A stretch of 64,000 nt of DNA from an uncultured Caryophanales bacterium (GTDB lineage Bacteria > Bacillota_I > Bacilli_A > RFN20 > CAG-826), in the NCBI GenBank assembly GCA_947302535.1, contig CAMYVX010000001.1, positions 1 through 64,000 of the forward strand, read 5' to 3'. Of this stretch, positions 1-7,552 are shown piece after piece. Position 1 is the first letter of the stretch; each line of letters begins with the position of its first letter. A program made the translations under genes and the position numbers. The notes under the pieces were generated by a model. The model was not told the DNA's origin. It was given only the letters and a program-made list of their open reading frames with translations, and made no database searches.

Positions 1-219
1 AGTTTGATAAAATCCTGTTTTTGGCTAAAACCGGAATTTACTCTGAGAATTTACGAAGCGGAGTTAACCTATACAAAAAAGTCTAGCTTAATAAAGAGGG
101 TAAAACTGCCATAAATCACAAAAATGTTGAACTATTCAAATAGTTGTGTAAAATATAAAGCAACATTCTTAATATCCGTGTTTCTTTGTAGAAGAACACA
201 ACTAGGAGGAAATATTAAA
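1..219. other. Window edge and leader of the secreted-protein gene
   Basis: A plus-strand frame is open from base 1 to a TAA at 112-114 (about 37 residues), so the tail of an upstream gene could end here, but the peptide is not recognisable and the call is not made. An upstream in-frame ATG at 124 also exists for the next gene, but it lacks a ribosome binding site. The real signal is AGGAGG at 204-209, ten bases before the ATG at 220. Confidence 0.3.
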
Positions 220-939
220 ATGAACAAAAAGATTGTTATTAGTTTAATTGGATTAACTAGTGCATTTTGTATGGCGGGTGCTGTTGGCTTAGTTTCTAAC
301 TTCAGCAAATCAAACAATGTTACCGCTGTCAAAGCCGAAGCCCCTACCAACACAAGAAGAGTTTGGATTATCGATAACAACAATTCATCTGATCCAAATA
401 CTGGTTGGTGGACAGGTAGCACTATGTGGGCTTACTGTTGGAATTCTAACGGCGAATCTGAGATCAAAGTTGAAGAAGAGGTCTTAAGTGATTATTACAA
501 AGGTCTCTGGTATTTTGATGTAAATCTAGAAGAAGCAACATCTGGCTTAAATGTCATTATGCGAATCGGTAATTCAGATGGTGCGTACAATTGGGGAACC
601 AATAACCAAACATTCACTCTTTCTCTTGGAGAATTTGGCGGAGAAGATACTATTTGGCTTAATGGCGGTGTTACTTGGGATGGTGATAAAAATAGAAATA
701 GTAGAAATGCATCAATCGGAACCACTAATGGATTTAGTGGCGAACAATTAGCGGTTGTTACATCTAAATATGACACTTGCTCATCCGCCAACACAAACGG
801 ATATAATGCTTATCCACAATTCAAAAAGAATTTCGTTGATAAAACAGCTGAAAGCGCTCTCTCAACATTAGTCTATGGTCAATCAACATACACCATTCAA
901 GATTATGTTGATGGTATGGCTCTTAGATACGGTGCATAA
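220..939 (+). CDS. Secreted protein with signal peptide, Trp/Asn-rich
   Basis: The 239-residue protein starts at ATG 220, set by AGGAGG at 204-209. It opens with a lysine pair and a hydrophobic segment (about residues 5-25), followed by a stretch ending in an AxA-type site near residues 37-40 (VKAEAP), which looks like a Sec signal peptide. The mature part is rich in Trp, Asn, Gly and Ser (WIIDNNN, GWWTGSTMWAYCW) and probably forms a beta-sandwich. The early Trp-rich block vaguely recalls starch-binding modules such as CBM26, but this is inference. No catalytic motif, LPxTG anchor or lipobox is seen. It stands alone, followed by a terminator. I do not recognise a named family. Confidence 0.75.
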   Translation: MNKKIVISLIGLTSAFCMAGAVGLVSNFSKSNNVTAVKAEAPTNTRRVWIIDNNNSSDPNTGWWTGSTMWAYCWNSNGESEIKVEEEVLSDYYKGLWYFDVNLEEATSGLNVIMRIGNSDGAYNWGTNNQTFTLSLGEFGGEDTIWLNGGVTWDGDKNRNSRNASIGTTNGFSGEQLAVVTSKYDTCSSANTNGYNAYPQFKKNFVDKTAESALSTLVYGQSTYTIQDYVDGMALRYGA

Positions 940-962
940 TTAACAATTTAACTTAAGGAAGA

Positions 963-990
963 AGTCTACAAGCGATTGTGGACTTTTTTT
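963..990 (+). terminator. Rho-independent terminator of the secreted-protein gene
   Basis: AGTCTACA (963-970), a six-base loop and TGTGGACT (977-984) form an 8-bp stem with one G-T pair, followed directly by a run of seven T. Confidence 0.8.
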
Positions 991-1021
991 AATAAAATAA
1001 AACCATTTCAATGCGTTTAAT

Positions 1022-1050
1022 TATCACTTAATAAAGCAAAGTGATACAAT
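1022..1050 (+). promoter_or_regulatory. Extended -10 promoter with overlapping inverted repeat
   Basis: TGATACAAT (1042-1050) is an extended -10 element (TGn plus TACAAT). TATCAC (1022-1027) and GTGATA (1041-1046) form an inverted repeat with 13 bases between, one arm covering the -35 area and the other the extended -10. This geometry suits a repressor operator. It does not match the Bacillus Zur consensus. Confidence 0.45.
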
Positions 1051-1070
1051 ACCTCTCGGAGACAAAAATT

Positions 1071-2324
1071 ATGGACTATAAAACTGTACCTATTACATTA
1101 ATAACTGGTTATTTAGGAAGTGGTAAAACGACGTTAATTAACCATATCCTTAAAAACACTAAGGGCTATAAATGCGCTGTTATCGTTAATGACATTGGAG
1201 AAGTCAATATCGATGCCGAACTCATTGAACAAGGTGGGGTTGTCTCTTCTAAAGACGAAAACCTTGTCGCCTTACAAAATGGCTGTATTTGCTGCACCTT
1301 AAAGAAAGACTTAATTGAGCAACTTGCTGATTTAGTTAATTCACAAAAATATGACCATATCTTAATTGAAGCATCTGGTATTTGTGAGCCTATCCCTATC
1401 GCTCAAACCATCTGCTATATGGAAGAAGAATTTAAAAAGCAAAAACTTCCTCTCTTCTATCATTTAGACGCTGTTGTTTCAGTTACTGATGCTTTAAGAC
1501 TTAAAGATGAATTTGGCTGTGGCGATGTCTTTAAAGACACAGTAAGAGGCGAAGAAGATTTAGAAAATCTTGTCATTCAACAAATCGAATTCTGTGATGT
1601 TGTTATATTAAATAAGGTTGATGAAATCTCTAAAGATGAATTGCTTAGAGTAAAGAAAGCAGTCAAAGCCTTACAACCCAATGCGAAGATTATTGAAACT
1701 AATTACTGCGATGTCGATATGAAAGAAATATTAGACACAAATATGTTCTCTTTTGAAAAAGCCGCTACAAGCGCAGCTTGGATTCAAGAATTTGAAGACT
1801 GGTCAAACGAAGTAGATGCTGATAAAGATCATGATGAAGATGAAGATGAGCACGAACATGAACACGAACACCATCATCACGAAGAAGAACACGAACATCA
1901 TCACCACCATCACCATCATCATGAAAACGGCATTGATGAAAACGATGATGAAGGCACTGCTGATGAATATGATATCAATACCTTTGTTTATTATCGTAGA
2001 AGACCATTCTTAAGAGAAAAATTTGAAGATTGGGTAGCAAGTAACGGACGCAACATTATCCGCGCTAAAGGAATCCTATATTTCGTTGGTGAAGAGAAAT
2101 ACGCTTATGTCTATGAATCATGTGGTAGACAAAGAAAACTCACCAATAACGGCACTTGGTATGCAGTTAAACTTAGCAAAAAACAATTACAATTCTTAAT
2201 CGAAAATGATAAAAACTTCGCTCATGATTATGACGAGAAGTATGGTGACCGCTTAATTAAACTTGTGTTTATCGGTCAAAATCTTGATAAAGAAGGAATT
2301 AAAAAAGAATTAGATTTAATCTAA
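1071..2324 (+). CDS. CobW/COG0523-family metal-binding GTPase (metallochaperone)
   Basis: This 417-residue protein starts at ATG 1071 (SD-like CGGAG at 1057-1061); an in-frame GTG at 1041 lies inside the promoter. The N-terminal G domain has Walker A GYLGSGKTT (about residues 13-21), the family's metal-binding CxCC as GCICC (residues 71-75) and a NKVD guanine-specificity motif. Residues roughly 253-285 are a very His/Asp/Glu-rich linker with a run of nine His, typical of zinc or nickel handling members. A CobW C-terminal domain follows. COG0523 GTPases move metal, usually Zn, Co or Ni, to client enzymes; the metal here cannot be told from sequence. It converges on the Feo iron operon, but nothing shows a functional link. 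Confidence 0.9.
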   Translation: MDYKTVPITLITGYLGSGKTTLINHILKNTKGYKCAVIVNDIGEVNIDAELIEQGGVVSSKDENLVALQNGCICCTLKKDLIEQLADLVNSQKYDHILIEASGICEPIPIAQTICYMEEEFKKQKLPLFYHLDAVVSVTDALRLKDEFGCGDVFKDTVRGEEDLENLVIQQIEFCDVVILNKVDEISKDELLRVKKAVKALQPNAKIIETNYCDVDMKEILDTNMFSFEKAATSAAWIQEFEDWSNEVDADKDHDEDEDEHEHEHEHHHHEEEHEHHHHHHHHHENGIDENDDEGTADEYDINTFVYYRRRPFLREKFEDWVASNGRNIIRAKGILYFVGEEKYAYVYESCGRQRKLTNNGTWYAVKLSKKQLQFLIENDKNFAHDYDEKYGDRLIKLVFIGQNLDKEGIKKELDLI

Positions 2325-2331
2325 AAGAAAG

Positions 2332-2354
2332 CCCGCCTCATTTACTGAAGCGGG
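2332..2354. terminator. Bidirectional terminator between CobW gene and feo operon
   Basis: CCCGCCTCA and TGAAGCGGG pair with one mismatch around a TTTAC loop. A T-rich run follows on both strands, clearer on the minus strand, so it can end both converging transcription units. Confidence 0.7.
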
Positions 2355-2360
2355 TTATCT

Positions 2361-2552
2361 TTATTTAGAAGAATATTTCTTGTGGTAAGCCTTAAGTATC
2401 TTTTTCTTACTAGTATGGCAGCATGCACAATCCCCAACCGGAAGATGATGTGCCCGTCTATAGATGTAGCGGAAAAGTAATATACTTATGAGGGCAATAG
2501 AGGCACTAATACATATAACCGCTAAAAGGATAGATAAAGCTAATCCAGACAT
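2361..2552 (-). CDS. FeoB-associated Cys-rich small membrane protein
   Basis: The 63-residue protein has one hydrophobic segment (about residues 5-28) followed by a basic tail holding a DCACCHTSKKK motif. Small single-span proteins with a clustered Cys motif directly after feoB are a known Firmicute companion family (FeoB-associated Cys-rich membrane protein). A role in iron transport or in sensing it is inferred from position only. It is the last gene of the feo operon, 3 bases after feoB, and ends at the bidirectional terminator. Confidence 0.75.
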   Translation of the reverse strand: MSGLALSILLAVICISASIALISILLFRYIYRRAHHLPVGDCACCHTSKKKILKAYHKKYSSK

Positions 2553-2555
2553 AAA

Positions 2556-4901
2556 TTAAGCTCCTAAATTTTGAGAATCTTTTTTCTTGTTATAGAAATG
2601 GATAAAAACAAAGAAAGCAACAGCGACAGCAATCATAGAGATGGTTACTGGAATGGCCCAAGCTAAAGATTCTTTACTAAACATTGATAAGAAACAATAA
2701 ATAAAGCTAGAAGCCACATAAGAAGTGACAATCCAGAATAATAATGTCCATTTGAATGTGCCTTTTCTTAATTCTGCTTTTGCAGTCGCACATGCAGCAA
2801 AGCAAGGAATGGTTAACATATTAAAGGCAATAAAGGAAATACAACCTTGCCATGTAATACCAGAGGCCGCAATTAAAGAAGCTGCGGCTTCAATACCATC
2901 TTCATCTGCTTCAATCGCCTCAATGGCTTCTGGAGATAAAGAAGAAATAACAATTGCTGCCATAGTAATAAATGTAGCAACAACGTTTTCTTTAGCAATT
3001 AAACCAGTAATCGCGGCAACCGCAAAGACAAAGCCTAAAGATGTTAATTGAGAACCAAAGCCTAATGGAGTAAAGATTGGTTGAATAAATTGACCAATAC
3101 TTTGGAGAATTGATCCTTCAAATGTTCCTAAATATGACCAGTTCCAACCAAAATTAGATAAGAACCACACCACTATGGTGGAAGCTAAGATAATAGTGAA
3201 AGCTTTCTTCACAAAGTGTTTAGCCTTATCCCATAGGTGAATCATGAGAGATTTAAATTGAGGTAAGTGATACGCTGGTAATTCCATAATAAATGGAGCG
3301 GCCTCTCCTCTCATCGTGGTCTTTCTCATAATAATTAAACAAGTAATCGCCGCGGTAATACCAATGACGTACATTAAGTATGTAATAACGTCTGCATTAC
3401 CAAAGCCAAAATATTGGACTAAACCTCCAGAAATCGCTACTAAAATAGGAAGCTTCGCCCCACAAGAGAAAAACGGAATAACTCTAATCGTCGCTACTTT
3501 TTCTTTTTCATCAGCGAGAGTTCTCGTATTAATCATCGCGGGAACGGAACAGCCAAATCCCATAATCATAGGGATGAAGGCTCTTCCTGATAAACCAAAT
3601 TTACGGAAAATTCTATCTAAGATAAAGGCGACACGAGCCATATATCCGGTATCCTCCATAATGGAGAAGAATAAGAATAAAACTAAGATTTGTGGAAGGA
3701 ATCCTAAAATAGCAAATAAGCCACCTAAAACACCATCACAAATAAAACCAGTAAACCACTGGGCTTGTTCTGGCAAACCAGACTCCATCGCGTAGCGGAG
3801 TACGCCCATACCATGCGCCGTACCCACGACATCATCTCCAATAATCGCATTAAACGACATATCAAAGAAGTTGTATAAGATGACTCCAGGAGAAGCTATA
3901 CCCTTTTCACCCCAGAATAATCCTTCATAAATTGAACCTTCAAAACATGGAGTGAAATTAACTCCAAAAGAATGAAGGAAGAATAAATCTTCAGAGAATG
4001 TTAAGTGGAAGACAAAGAATAAAATCGCCGCAAAGATTAATAGGCCCCACACCTTATGAGTGAGAACTTTATCAATTTTATCACTTCTAGTTGTCTTAAC
4101 CTTTTCTTCACTATTATTCTCTTCGTTTCTAATAATGACATTAGAGAAGTTGCTAGCGATGTAGTTATATCTTTCATCAGCAATAATAGCCTCAATATCA
4201 TCGCCAAAAACGTCATTTTTAATGGTTTTTTTAAATTCGCCCACCATCTCTAATAAGTCTTCATGATCTTTAACTTCAATCTCATCGCCTTCCGCTAATT
4301 TAACCGCATGGAACAATGGATTAGCGACGCCTTTACCTTTAAAGGCAATAGTTAAGTCACCGACTAAATGATTGATGTCTTTATTTTGAATAACGCTATG
4401 ACCTTTCCTTGGCTTCTTGCTAGTTTCATAAGCCGCCTTCATTAAGTCATCAAGATTGTTCTCTTTTAAAGCAGAAACTTTAACAACAGGGACACCAAGT
4501 TTTTCCTCTAAAATCTTTTCATCTAACTTATCGCCTTGTTTATCTAAGACGTCCACCATATTAACCGCAATAATTAAAGGAACATCAATCTCTAATAATT
4601 GTGTTGTTAAATATAGGTTTCTTTCTAAGTTAGTCGCGTCAACAATATTGATAACGCAGTCAGGTTTTTCATCAAGAATGTAGTTTCTTGAAATCACTTC
4701 TTCGTTTGTATACGGAGAAAGCGAATAAATACCAGGGAGGTCAATGATGGAAATATGTTCTTCAAGCTTTTTATATGTTCCATCTTTTTTCTCAACAGTA
4801 ACGCCAGGCCAGTTACCAACATGAGCGGTGGAACCAGTCAAAGCATTAAATAAAGTGGTTTTACCACAGTTAGGATTGCCCGCTAAAGCAAATCGTTTCA
4901 T
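2556..4901 (-). CDS. feoB: Ferrous iron transport protein B
   Basis: FeoB is the inner-membrane Fe(II) transporter with a cytoplasmic G domain. The 781-residue length is typical. G1 is GNPNCGKT (residues 8-15), switch region GNWPGVTVE follows, then DLPGIYSL (G3) and an NMVD (G4). The membrane half begins near residue 280 and carries the Gate motifs of the family, such as GFGCSVPA and the CGAK segment in FFSCGAKLPI. The start codon shares a base with the feoA stop (TAATG), so translation is probably coupled. The gene order FeoA2-FeoA-FeoB-small protein marks a single operon under the iron-box promoter at 5381-5446. Confidence 0.97.
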   Translation of the reverse strand: MKRFALAGNPNCGKTTLFNALTGSTAHVGNWPGVTVEKKDGTYKKLEEHISIIDLPGIYSLSPYTNEEVISRNYILDEKPDCVINIVDATNLERNLYLTTQLLEIDVPLIIAVNMVDVLDKQGDKLDEKILEEKLGVPVVKVSALKENNLDDLMKAAYETSKKPRKGHSVIQNKDINHLVGDLTIAFKGKGVANPLFHAVKLAEGDEIEVKDHEDLLEMVGEFKKTIKNDVFGDDIEAIIADERYNYIASNFSNVIIRNEENNSEEKVKTTRSDKIDKVLTHKVWGLLIFAAILFFVFHLTFSEDLFFLHSFGVNFTPCFEGSIYEGLFWGEKGIASPGVILYNFFDMSFNAIIGDDVVGTAHGMGVLRYAMESGLPEQAQWFTGFICDGVLGGLFAILGFLPQILVLFLFFSIMEDTGYMARVAFILDRIFRKFGLSGRAFIPMIMGFGCSVPAMINTRTLADEKEKVATIRVIPFFSCGAKLPILVAISGGLVQYFGFGNADVITYLMYVIGITAAITCLIIMRKTTMRGEAAPFIMELPAYHLPQFKSLMIHLWDKAKHFVKKAFTIILASTIVVWFLSNFGWNWSYLGTFEGSILQSIGQFIQPIFTPLGFGSQLTSLGFVFAVAAITGLIAKENVVATFITMAAIVISSLSPEAIEAIEADEDGIEAAASLIAASGITWQGCISFIAFNMLTIPCFAACATAKAELRKGTFKWTLLFWIVTSYVASSFIYCFLSMFSKESLAWAIPVTISMIAVAVAFFVFIHFYNKKKDSQNLGA

Positions 4902-5140
4902 TAACGTTTATCCTCCACTTCTAAAACCACTAATTTGGCTTCGGAAAGCCTTAATGATAATTCATATCCTCTAATAGTAATTTCTAAAGGATCTCCAAGT
5001 GGGGCTTTTTTACGTAAATAGACTGTCGCACCAGGAGTAACTCCCATGTCGAATAGTCTTCTGCGAAGGCGCCCCTCGCCCTCGACTTTTTTAATTAGGC
5101 CAGTCTCGCCTATTTGAAATTGATCTAGTGTTTTTAGCAT
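4901..5140 (-). CDS. feoA: FeoA family protein (adjacent to FeoB)
   Basis: This 79-residue SH3-like FeoA protein has the usual features: GETGLIKKVEGEGRLRRRLFDMGVTPG, a hydrophobic core, then DPLEITIRGYELSLR. FeoA acts in the cytoplasm as an accessory of FeoB. The last base of its stop codon is the first base of the feoB start. It differs from the second, shorter FeoA just upstream, so the operon carries two unlike FeoA proteins. Confidence 0.93.
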   Translation of the reverse strand: MLKTLDQFQIGETGLIKKVEGEGRLRRRLFDMGVTPGATVYLRKKAPLGDPLEITIRGYELSLRLSEAKLVVLEVEDKR

Positions 5141-5153
5141 AATTCCTACCTTT

Positions 5154-5366
5154 CTACGCTACTAGTATCTTGGAAGCTATGGAGCGGTCTAATGCCAATC
5201 GACCATCTTTTACGATTAAAATCACTCCCCCATTCATAGATGAAACAACAGTGACTTTAGAGTTAACTAAAATACCTAAACTCTCTAAGTGCTTTTTGTT
5301 CTTCTCATCTAGGAGAATCTTCACTACTTTTAGTTCTTGATTTAAAGGGGCTAACATAATTGGCAT
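5154..5366 (-). CDS. FeoA-like protein, second copy
   Basis: At 70 residues this is a short FeoA/SH3-like domain protein (VVKILLDEKNKKHLESLGILVNSKVTVVSS, then GGVILIVKDGRLALDRSIASKI). It lacks the RLRRRLFDMG segment seen in the neighbouring FeoA. GGAGG at 5375-5379, eight bases before the ATG at 5366, fixes the start over an internal Met at codon 4. It is the first gene of the feo operon; the iron-box palindromes lie directly upstream. Confidence 0.85.
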   Translation of the reverse strand: MPIMLAPLNQELKVVKILLDEKNKKHLESLGILVNSKVTVVSSMNGGVILIVKDGRLALDRSIASKILVA

Positions 5367-5380
5367 AATGGCTTCCTCCG

Positions 5381-5396
5381 GTTAGTTAAAACTAAC
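5381..5396. promoter_or_regulatory. Iron-box-like operator 1 of the feo operon
   Basis: GTTAGTT-AA-AACTAAC is a palindrome with 7-bp arms lying between the predicted transcription start and the first ribosome binding site. It resembles the TTAGGTTAGSCTAACCTAA class of site bound by DtxR/IdeR/SirR regulators. A DtxR-type gene lies 80 bp away. Confidence 0.7.
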
Positions 5397-5406
5397 ATAT
5401 CTAGAA

Positions 5407-5441
5407 AAATAATAGTTAGTTGTCGCTAACCATTACAATTA
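5407..5441 (-). promoter_or_regulatory. feoA: Predicted promoter of the feo operon
   Basis: On the minus strand TTGTAA (about 5436-5441) and TATTAT (about 5407-5417 region) are separated by about 18 bases, with operator 2 inside the spacer. The assignment is by eye and the spacing is approximate. Confidence 0.4.
5415..5430. promoter_or_regulatory. Iron-box-like operator 2 of the feo operon
   Basis: GTTAG-N6-CTAAC shares its outer arms with operator 1, whose centre is 34 bp away. It sits between the -35 and -10 of the inferred minus-strand promoter, so binding would block polymerase. Confidence 0.65.
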
Positions 5442-5477
5442 TATTACTAATGTATGACGTGTCAAATAGATTATAAG

Positions 5478-5840
5478 TTACTTATCTAAGAATTCTTTTA
5501 GTTTCAAAAAAGATTCTTCATTAATATCGTGTTCAATTTTGCAAGCTTGCTCTTCCGCTTGAAGCGGATCAACACCAATCTTTATAAATAACGCTGTTAA
5601 GTATTTATGCTTTTCTAGCGTTTGTTTCGCAATCATTCTTCCGCTTTCGGTTAACTTAAGACCGCCATCATCTTCAACAGTAATAAAACCATCTTGCTTA
5701 AGCTTTTTAACCGCAATAGAAACACTTGGTTTGCTAAAACCAAGCTTATTAGCGACATCAATAGATTTAGGGCAATGCCCATCGCTTGAAAGTTGAAGAA
5801 TAGCTTCTAAATAATCTTCTCTAGATTCGCGTTTATCCAT
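5478..5840 (-). CDS. DtxR/MntR-family metal-dependent repressor
   Basis: The 120-residue protein has an N-terminal winged helix (RESREDYLEAILQLS, CPKSIDVANKLGFSKPSVSIAVKKLKQDGFI, then the DDGGLKLTESG wing) and a dimerisation/metal domain with the HKYLTALF and EEQACKIEHDINEES segments that supply metal ligands (Glu, Cys, His) in this family. It has no C-terminal SH3/FeoA domain, as in MntR-type members. It probably senses Fe(II) or Mn(II) and, by neighbourhood, represses the feo operon through the two palindromes at 5381-5430. Its ATG overlaps the stop of a possible 55-residue frame upstream. Confidence 0.93.
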   Translation of the reverse strand: MDKRESREDYLEAILQLSSDGHCPKSIDVANKLGFSKPSVSIAVKKLKQDGFITVEDDGGLKLTESGRMIAKQTLEKHKYLTALFIKIGVDPLQAEEQACKIEHDINEESFLKLKEFLDK

Positions 5841-6000
5841 ATAGATTATTATTAAGCATTTTCAACATATTTTCAAAACAAAAGACTTCATTTCTGTATT
5901 TAAAATCGTTGGATCTAATAACAAAACCACAACCAACGAGTTTTGAGTACTCTTTGGCGGCAGCGATTAACTTTTGTTGAATAGATTCTTTAAAGGTCAT
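5833..6000 (-). CDS. Possible 55-residue protein coupled to the DtxR gene
   Basis: An uninterrupted frame from ATG 6000 encodes 55 residues (MTFKESIQQKLIAAAKEYSK...), ending in a TAA that overlaps the DtxR ATG (ATGGATAA). The peptide looks protein-like (amphipathic N-terminal helix, then GCGFVIRSNDFKYRNEVFCFENM). The middle part faintly recalls the start of PBECR4-type nuclease domains, but this is a weak resemblance. No Shine-Dalgarno sequence is visible. It could be a real small gene, a decayed fragment, or a leader. Confidence 0.35.
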   Translation of the reverse strand: MTFKESIQQKLIAAAKEYSKLVGCGFVIRSNDFKYRNEVFCFENMLKMLNNNLYG

Positions 6001-6140
6001 AGTAAGAAAAAAACGTTTTTAGGTGCGTCACCACCGCGCGAACAGGTTTTAAGTCTCTGTTCCGACCAATCTTGAGGATATTTTAATGCCTTCCTCTTGG
6101 CAATCATAATATAGTATTTCTATCGAATAATGTAAACAAA
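6001..6140 (-). promoter_or_regulatory. Promoter and structured leader upstream of the DtxR gene
   Basis: On the minus strand TTTACA, a 17-base spacer and TATATT (about 6108-6136) make a good promoter. The predicted transcript starts near 6101 and runs about 100 nt before the 55-residue frame. It can form GAGG/CCTC, AACAG/CTGTT and GGTG/CACC hairpins and then an A5CG-T7 tract. A 36-residue frame (6107-5997) also spans it, joined to the next frame by ATGA, but its ATG abuts the -10, so it would be excluded from that transcript. Confidence 0.35.
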
Positions 6141-6163
6141 AATGTAACTGTTTTCTAAAGAAA

Positions 6164-6188
6164 AGGATTGACACATTGTATCAATCCT
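6164..6188 (-). terminator. Hairpin with minus-strand T-run between divergent genes
   Basis: AGGATTGA and TCAATCCT form a perfect 8-bp stem with a 9-base loop. On the minus strand it is followed by TTTTCTTT. No minus-strand gene is seen upstream of it, so it may instead be an operator; TTGACA (6168-6173) lies in one arm and could be a plus-strand -35. Confidence 0.4.
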
Positions 6189-6337
6189 ATTTAACTAATT
6201 TAAAAAGTTTTCTTTGAGATATACTATAACAAGTTTTTATTTCTACCTGCCAATAGAAGTTCTTTAAAATTATAACTTGCAAAACATAATTATAAGTATT
6301 GATAATTATAATAATTAGGTATTATAGTGTTCAAAGT

Positions 6338-7540
6338 ATGATTGATTTAGAAAAACAATATCAAAAATATCTCAACAAAAACATCTACATAAATATGTCT
6401 AGAGGTGTGCCTGATGCACGTCAATTAGATTTATCGGAAAGCATTTTAAATGTACTTCGTTCAGGCAATTGTCTAAAGATAAACAATATTGATTACAGAA
6501 ATTACGGATTGCTAGATGGTATACCTGAATGCAAGGATTTGTTTTCTAATATTTTAGATATACCACAAAACAATATAATTATTGGTGGTAACTCTTCGCT
6601 TGCATTAATGTATAATGCTATATCAAAATCCATGACCAATGGAGTTTGCGGTTCAACCCCATGGAACAAGTTAAGCAAAGTTAAATGGTTGTGCCCTGTT
6701 CCGGGGTACGATCGCCACTTTGCAATATGTGAGTATTTCGGAATTGAGATGATTGATATCCCAATGAACGAAGATGGACCAGATATGGATTTAGTCGAAA
6801 AATATATCAAAGATGACTCCGTAAAAGGGATTTGGTGCGTTCCAAAATATTCAAATCCAACTGGGGTTACATATAGCGATGAAACAGTAAGAAGATTTGC
6901 AAAACTTAGACCAGCCGCTAAAGATTTTAGGATTTATTGGGATAACGCGTATGCAGTTCAAGATTTATATGAAGAGAAAATAGAACATCTATTAAATATC
7001 TATTCTGAATGCAAAAAGAACAACAATGAAGATATTGTTTATATTTTTACATCCACAAGTAAAATCACCTTTCCTGGCGCAGGCATCTCTGCGATGGCGG
7101 CAAGTGAGAACAATAAAAAAGATATGCTCGAGCAAATGAAAGTTCAAACTATAGGATATGACAAAATCAATCAATATAGGCACGCTCTTTTTTTAAAAGA
7201 TTTGAAGAATATAATGAAAAGACACGCAGATATACTTAGACCCAAATTTGAACTTGTCGAGAGAATATTTTCTAAAGAACTAATTGGCTTTGCAACTTGG
7301 TCTAAACCACTAGGTGGGTATTTTATCTCACTCAATGTTAAAGGGTGTGCGAAAGAGGTTGTTGAAAGATGCAAAAAAGCGGGGGTTATTTTAACTAATG
7401 CCGGGGCAACATATCCATACGGAATAGATTCATCTAATTCAAATATAAGAATCTCTCCTTCATCCGTCTCACTAAAAGAATTAGAAGTCGCTTTAAAAAT
7501 CATTTGCTTAAGTGTGAAGCTCGAAACAAAGCAATCTTAA
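6338..7540 (+). CDS. Type Ic aspartate aminotransferase-like enzyme (PF12897 family)
   Basis: This PLP fold-type I enzyme has the diagnostic blocks of the subgroup Ic aspartate aminotransferases: SRGVPDARQLDLS, NYGLLDGIPE, CPVPGYDRHFAICE, GIWCVPKYSNPTG, and the Schiff-base lysine in TSTSKITFPGAG. RISPSS carries the substrate-carboxylate Arg. It would move the amino group of aspartate to 2-oxoglutarate. Length (400 residues from ATG 6338) suits the family at about 420. The longer frame from TTG 6299 adds an unlikely MIIIIIRYYS. No clear Shine-Dalgarno is present. The next gene follows after 12 bases, so they are probably cotranscribed. Confidence 0.88.
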   Translation: MIDLEKQYQKYLNKNIYINMSRGVPDARQLDLSESILNVLRSGNCLKINNIDYRNYGLLDGIPECKDLFSNILDIPQNNIIIGGNSSLALMYNAISKSMTNGVCGSTPWNKLSKVKWLCPVPGYDRHFAICEYFGIEMIDIPMNEDGPDMDLVEKYIKDDSVKGIWCVPKYSNPTGVTYSDETVRRFAKLRPAAKDFRIYWDNAYAVQDLYEEKIEHLLNIYSECKKNNNEDIVYIFTSTSKITFPGAGISAMAASENNKKDMLEQMKVQTIGYDKINQYRHALFLKDLKNIMKRHADILRPKFELVERIFSKELIGFATWSKPLGGYFISLNVKGCAKEVVERCKKAGVILTNAGATYPYGIDSSNSNIRISPSSVSLKELEVALKIICLSVKLETKQS

Positions 7541-7552
7541 AATATAGGTTTA

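Noticed and set aside
1-114. Open frame from the window edge (about 37 residues)
   Set aside because: No recognisable motif and too short; may be chance.
1816-2013. 65-residue frame overlapping the His-rich part of the CobW gene
   Set aside because: Out-of-frame reading of CAT/GAA repeats inside a clear gene.
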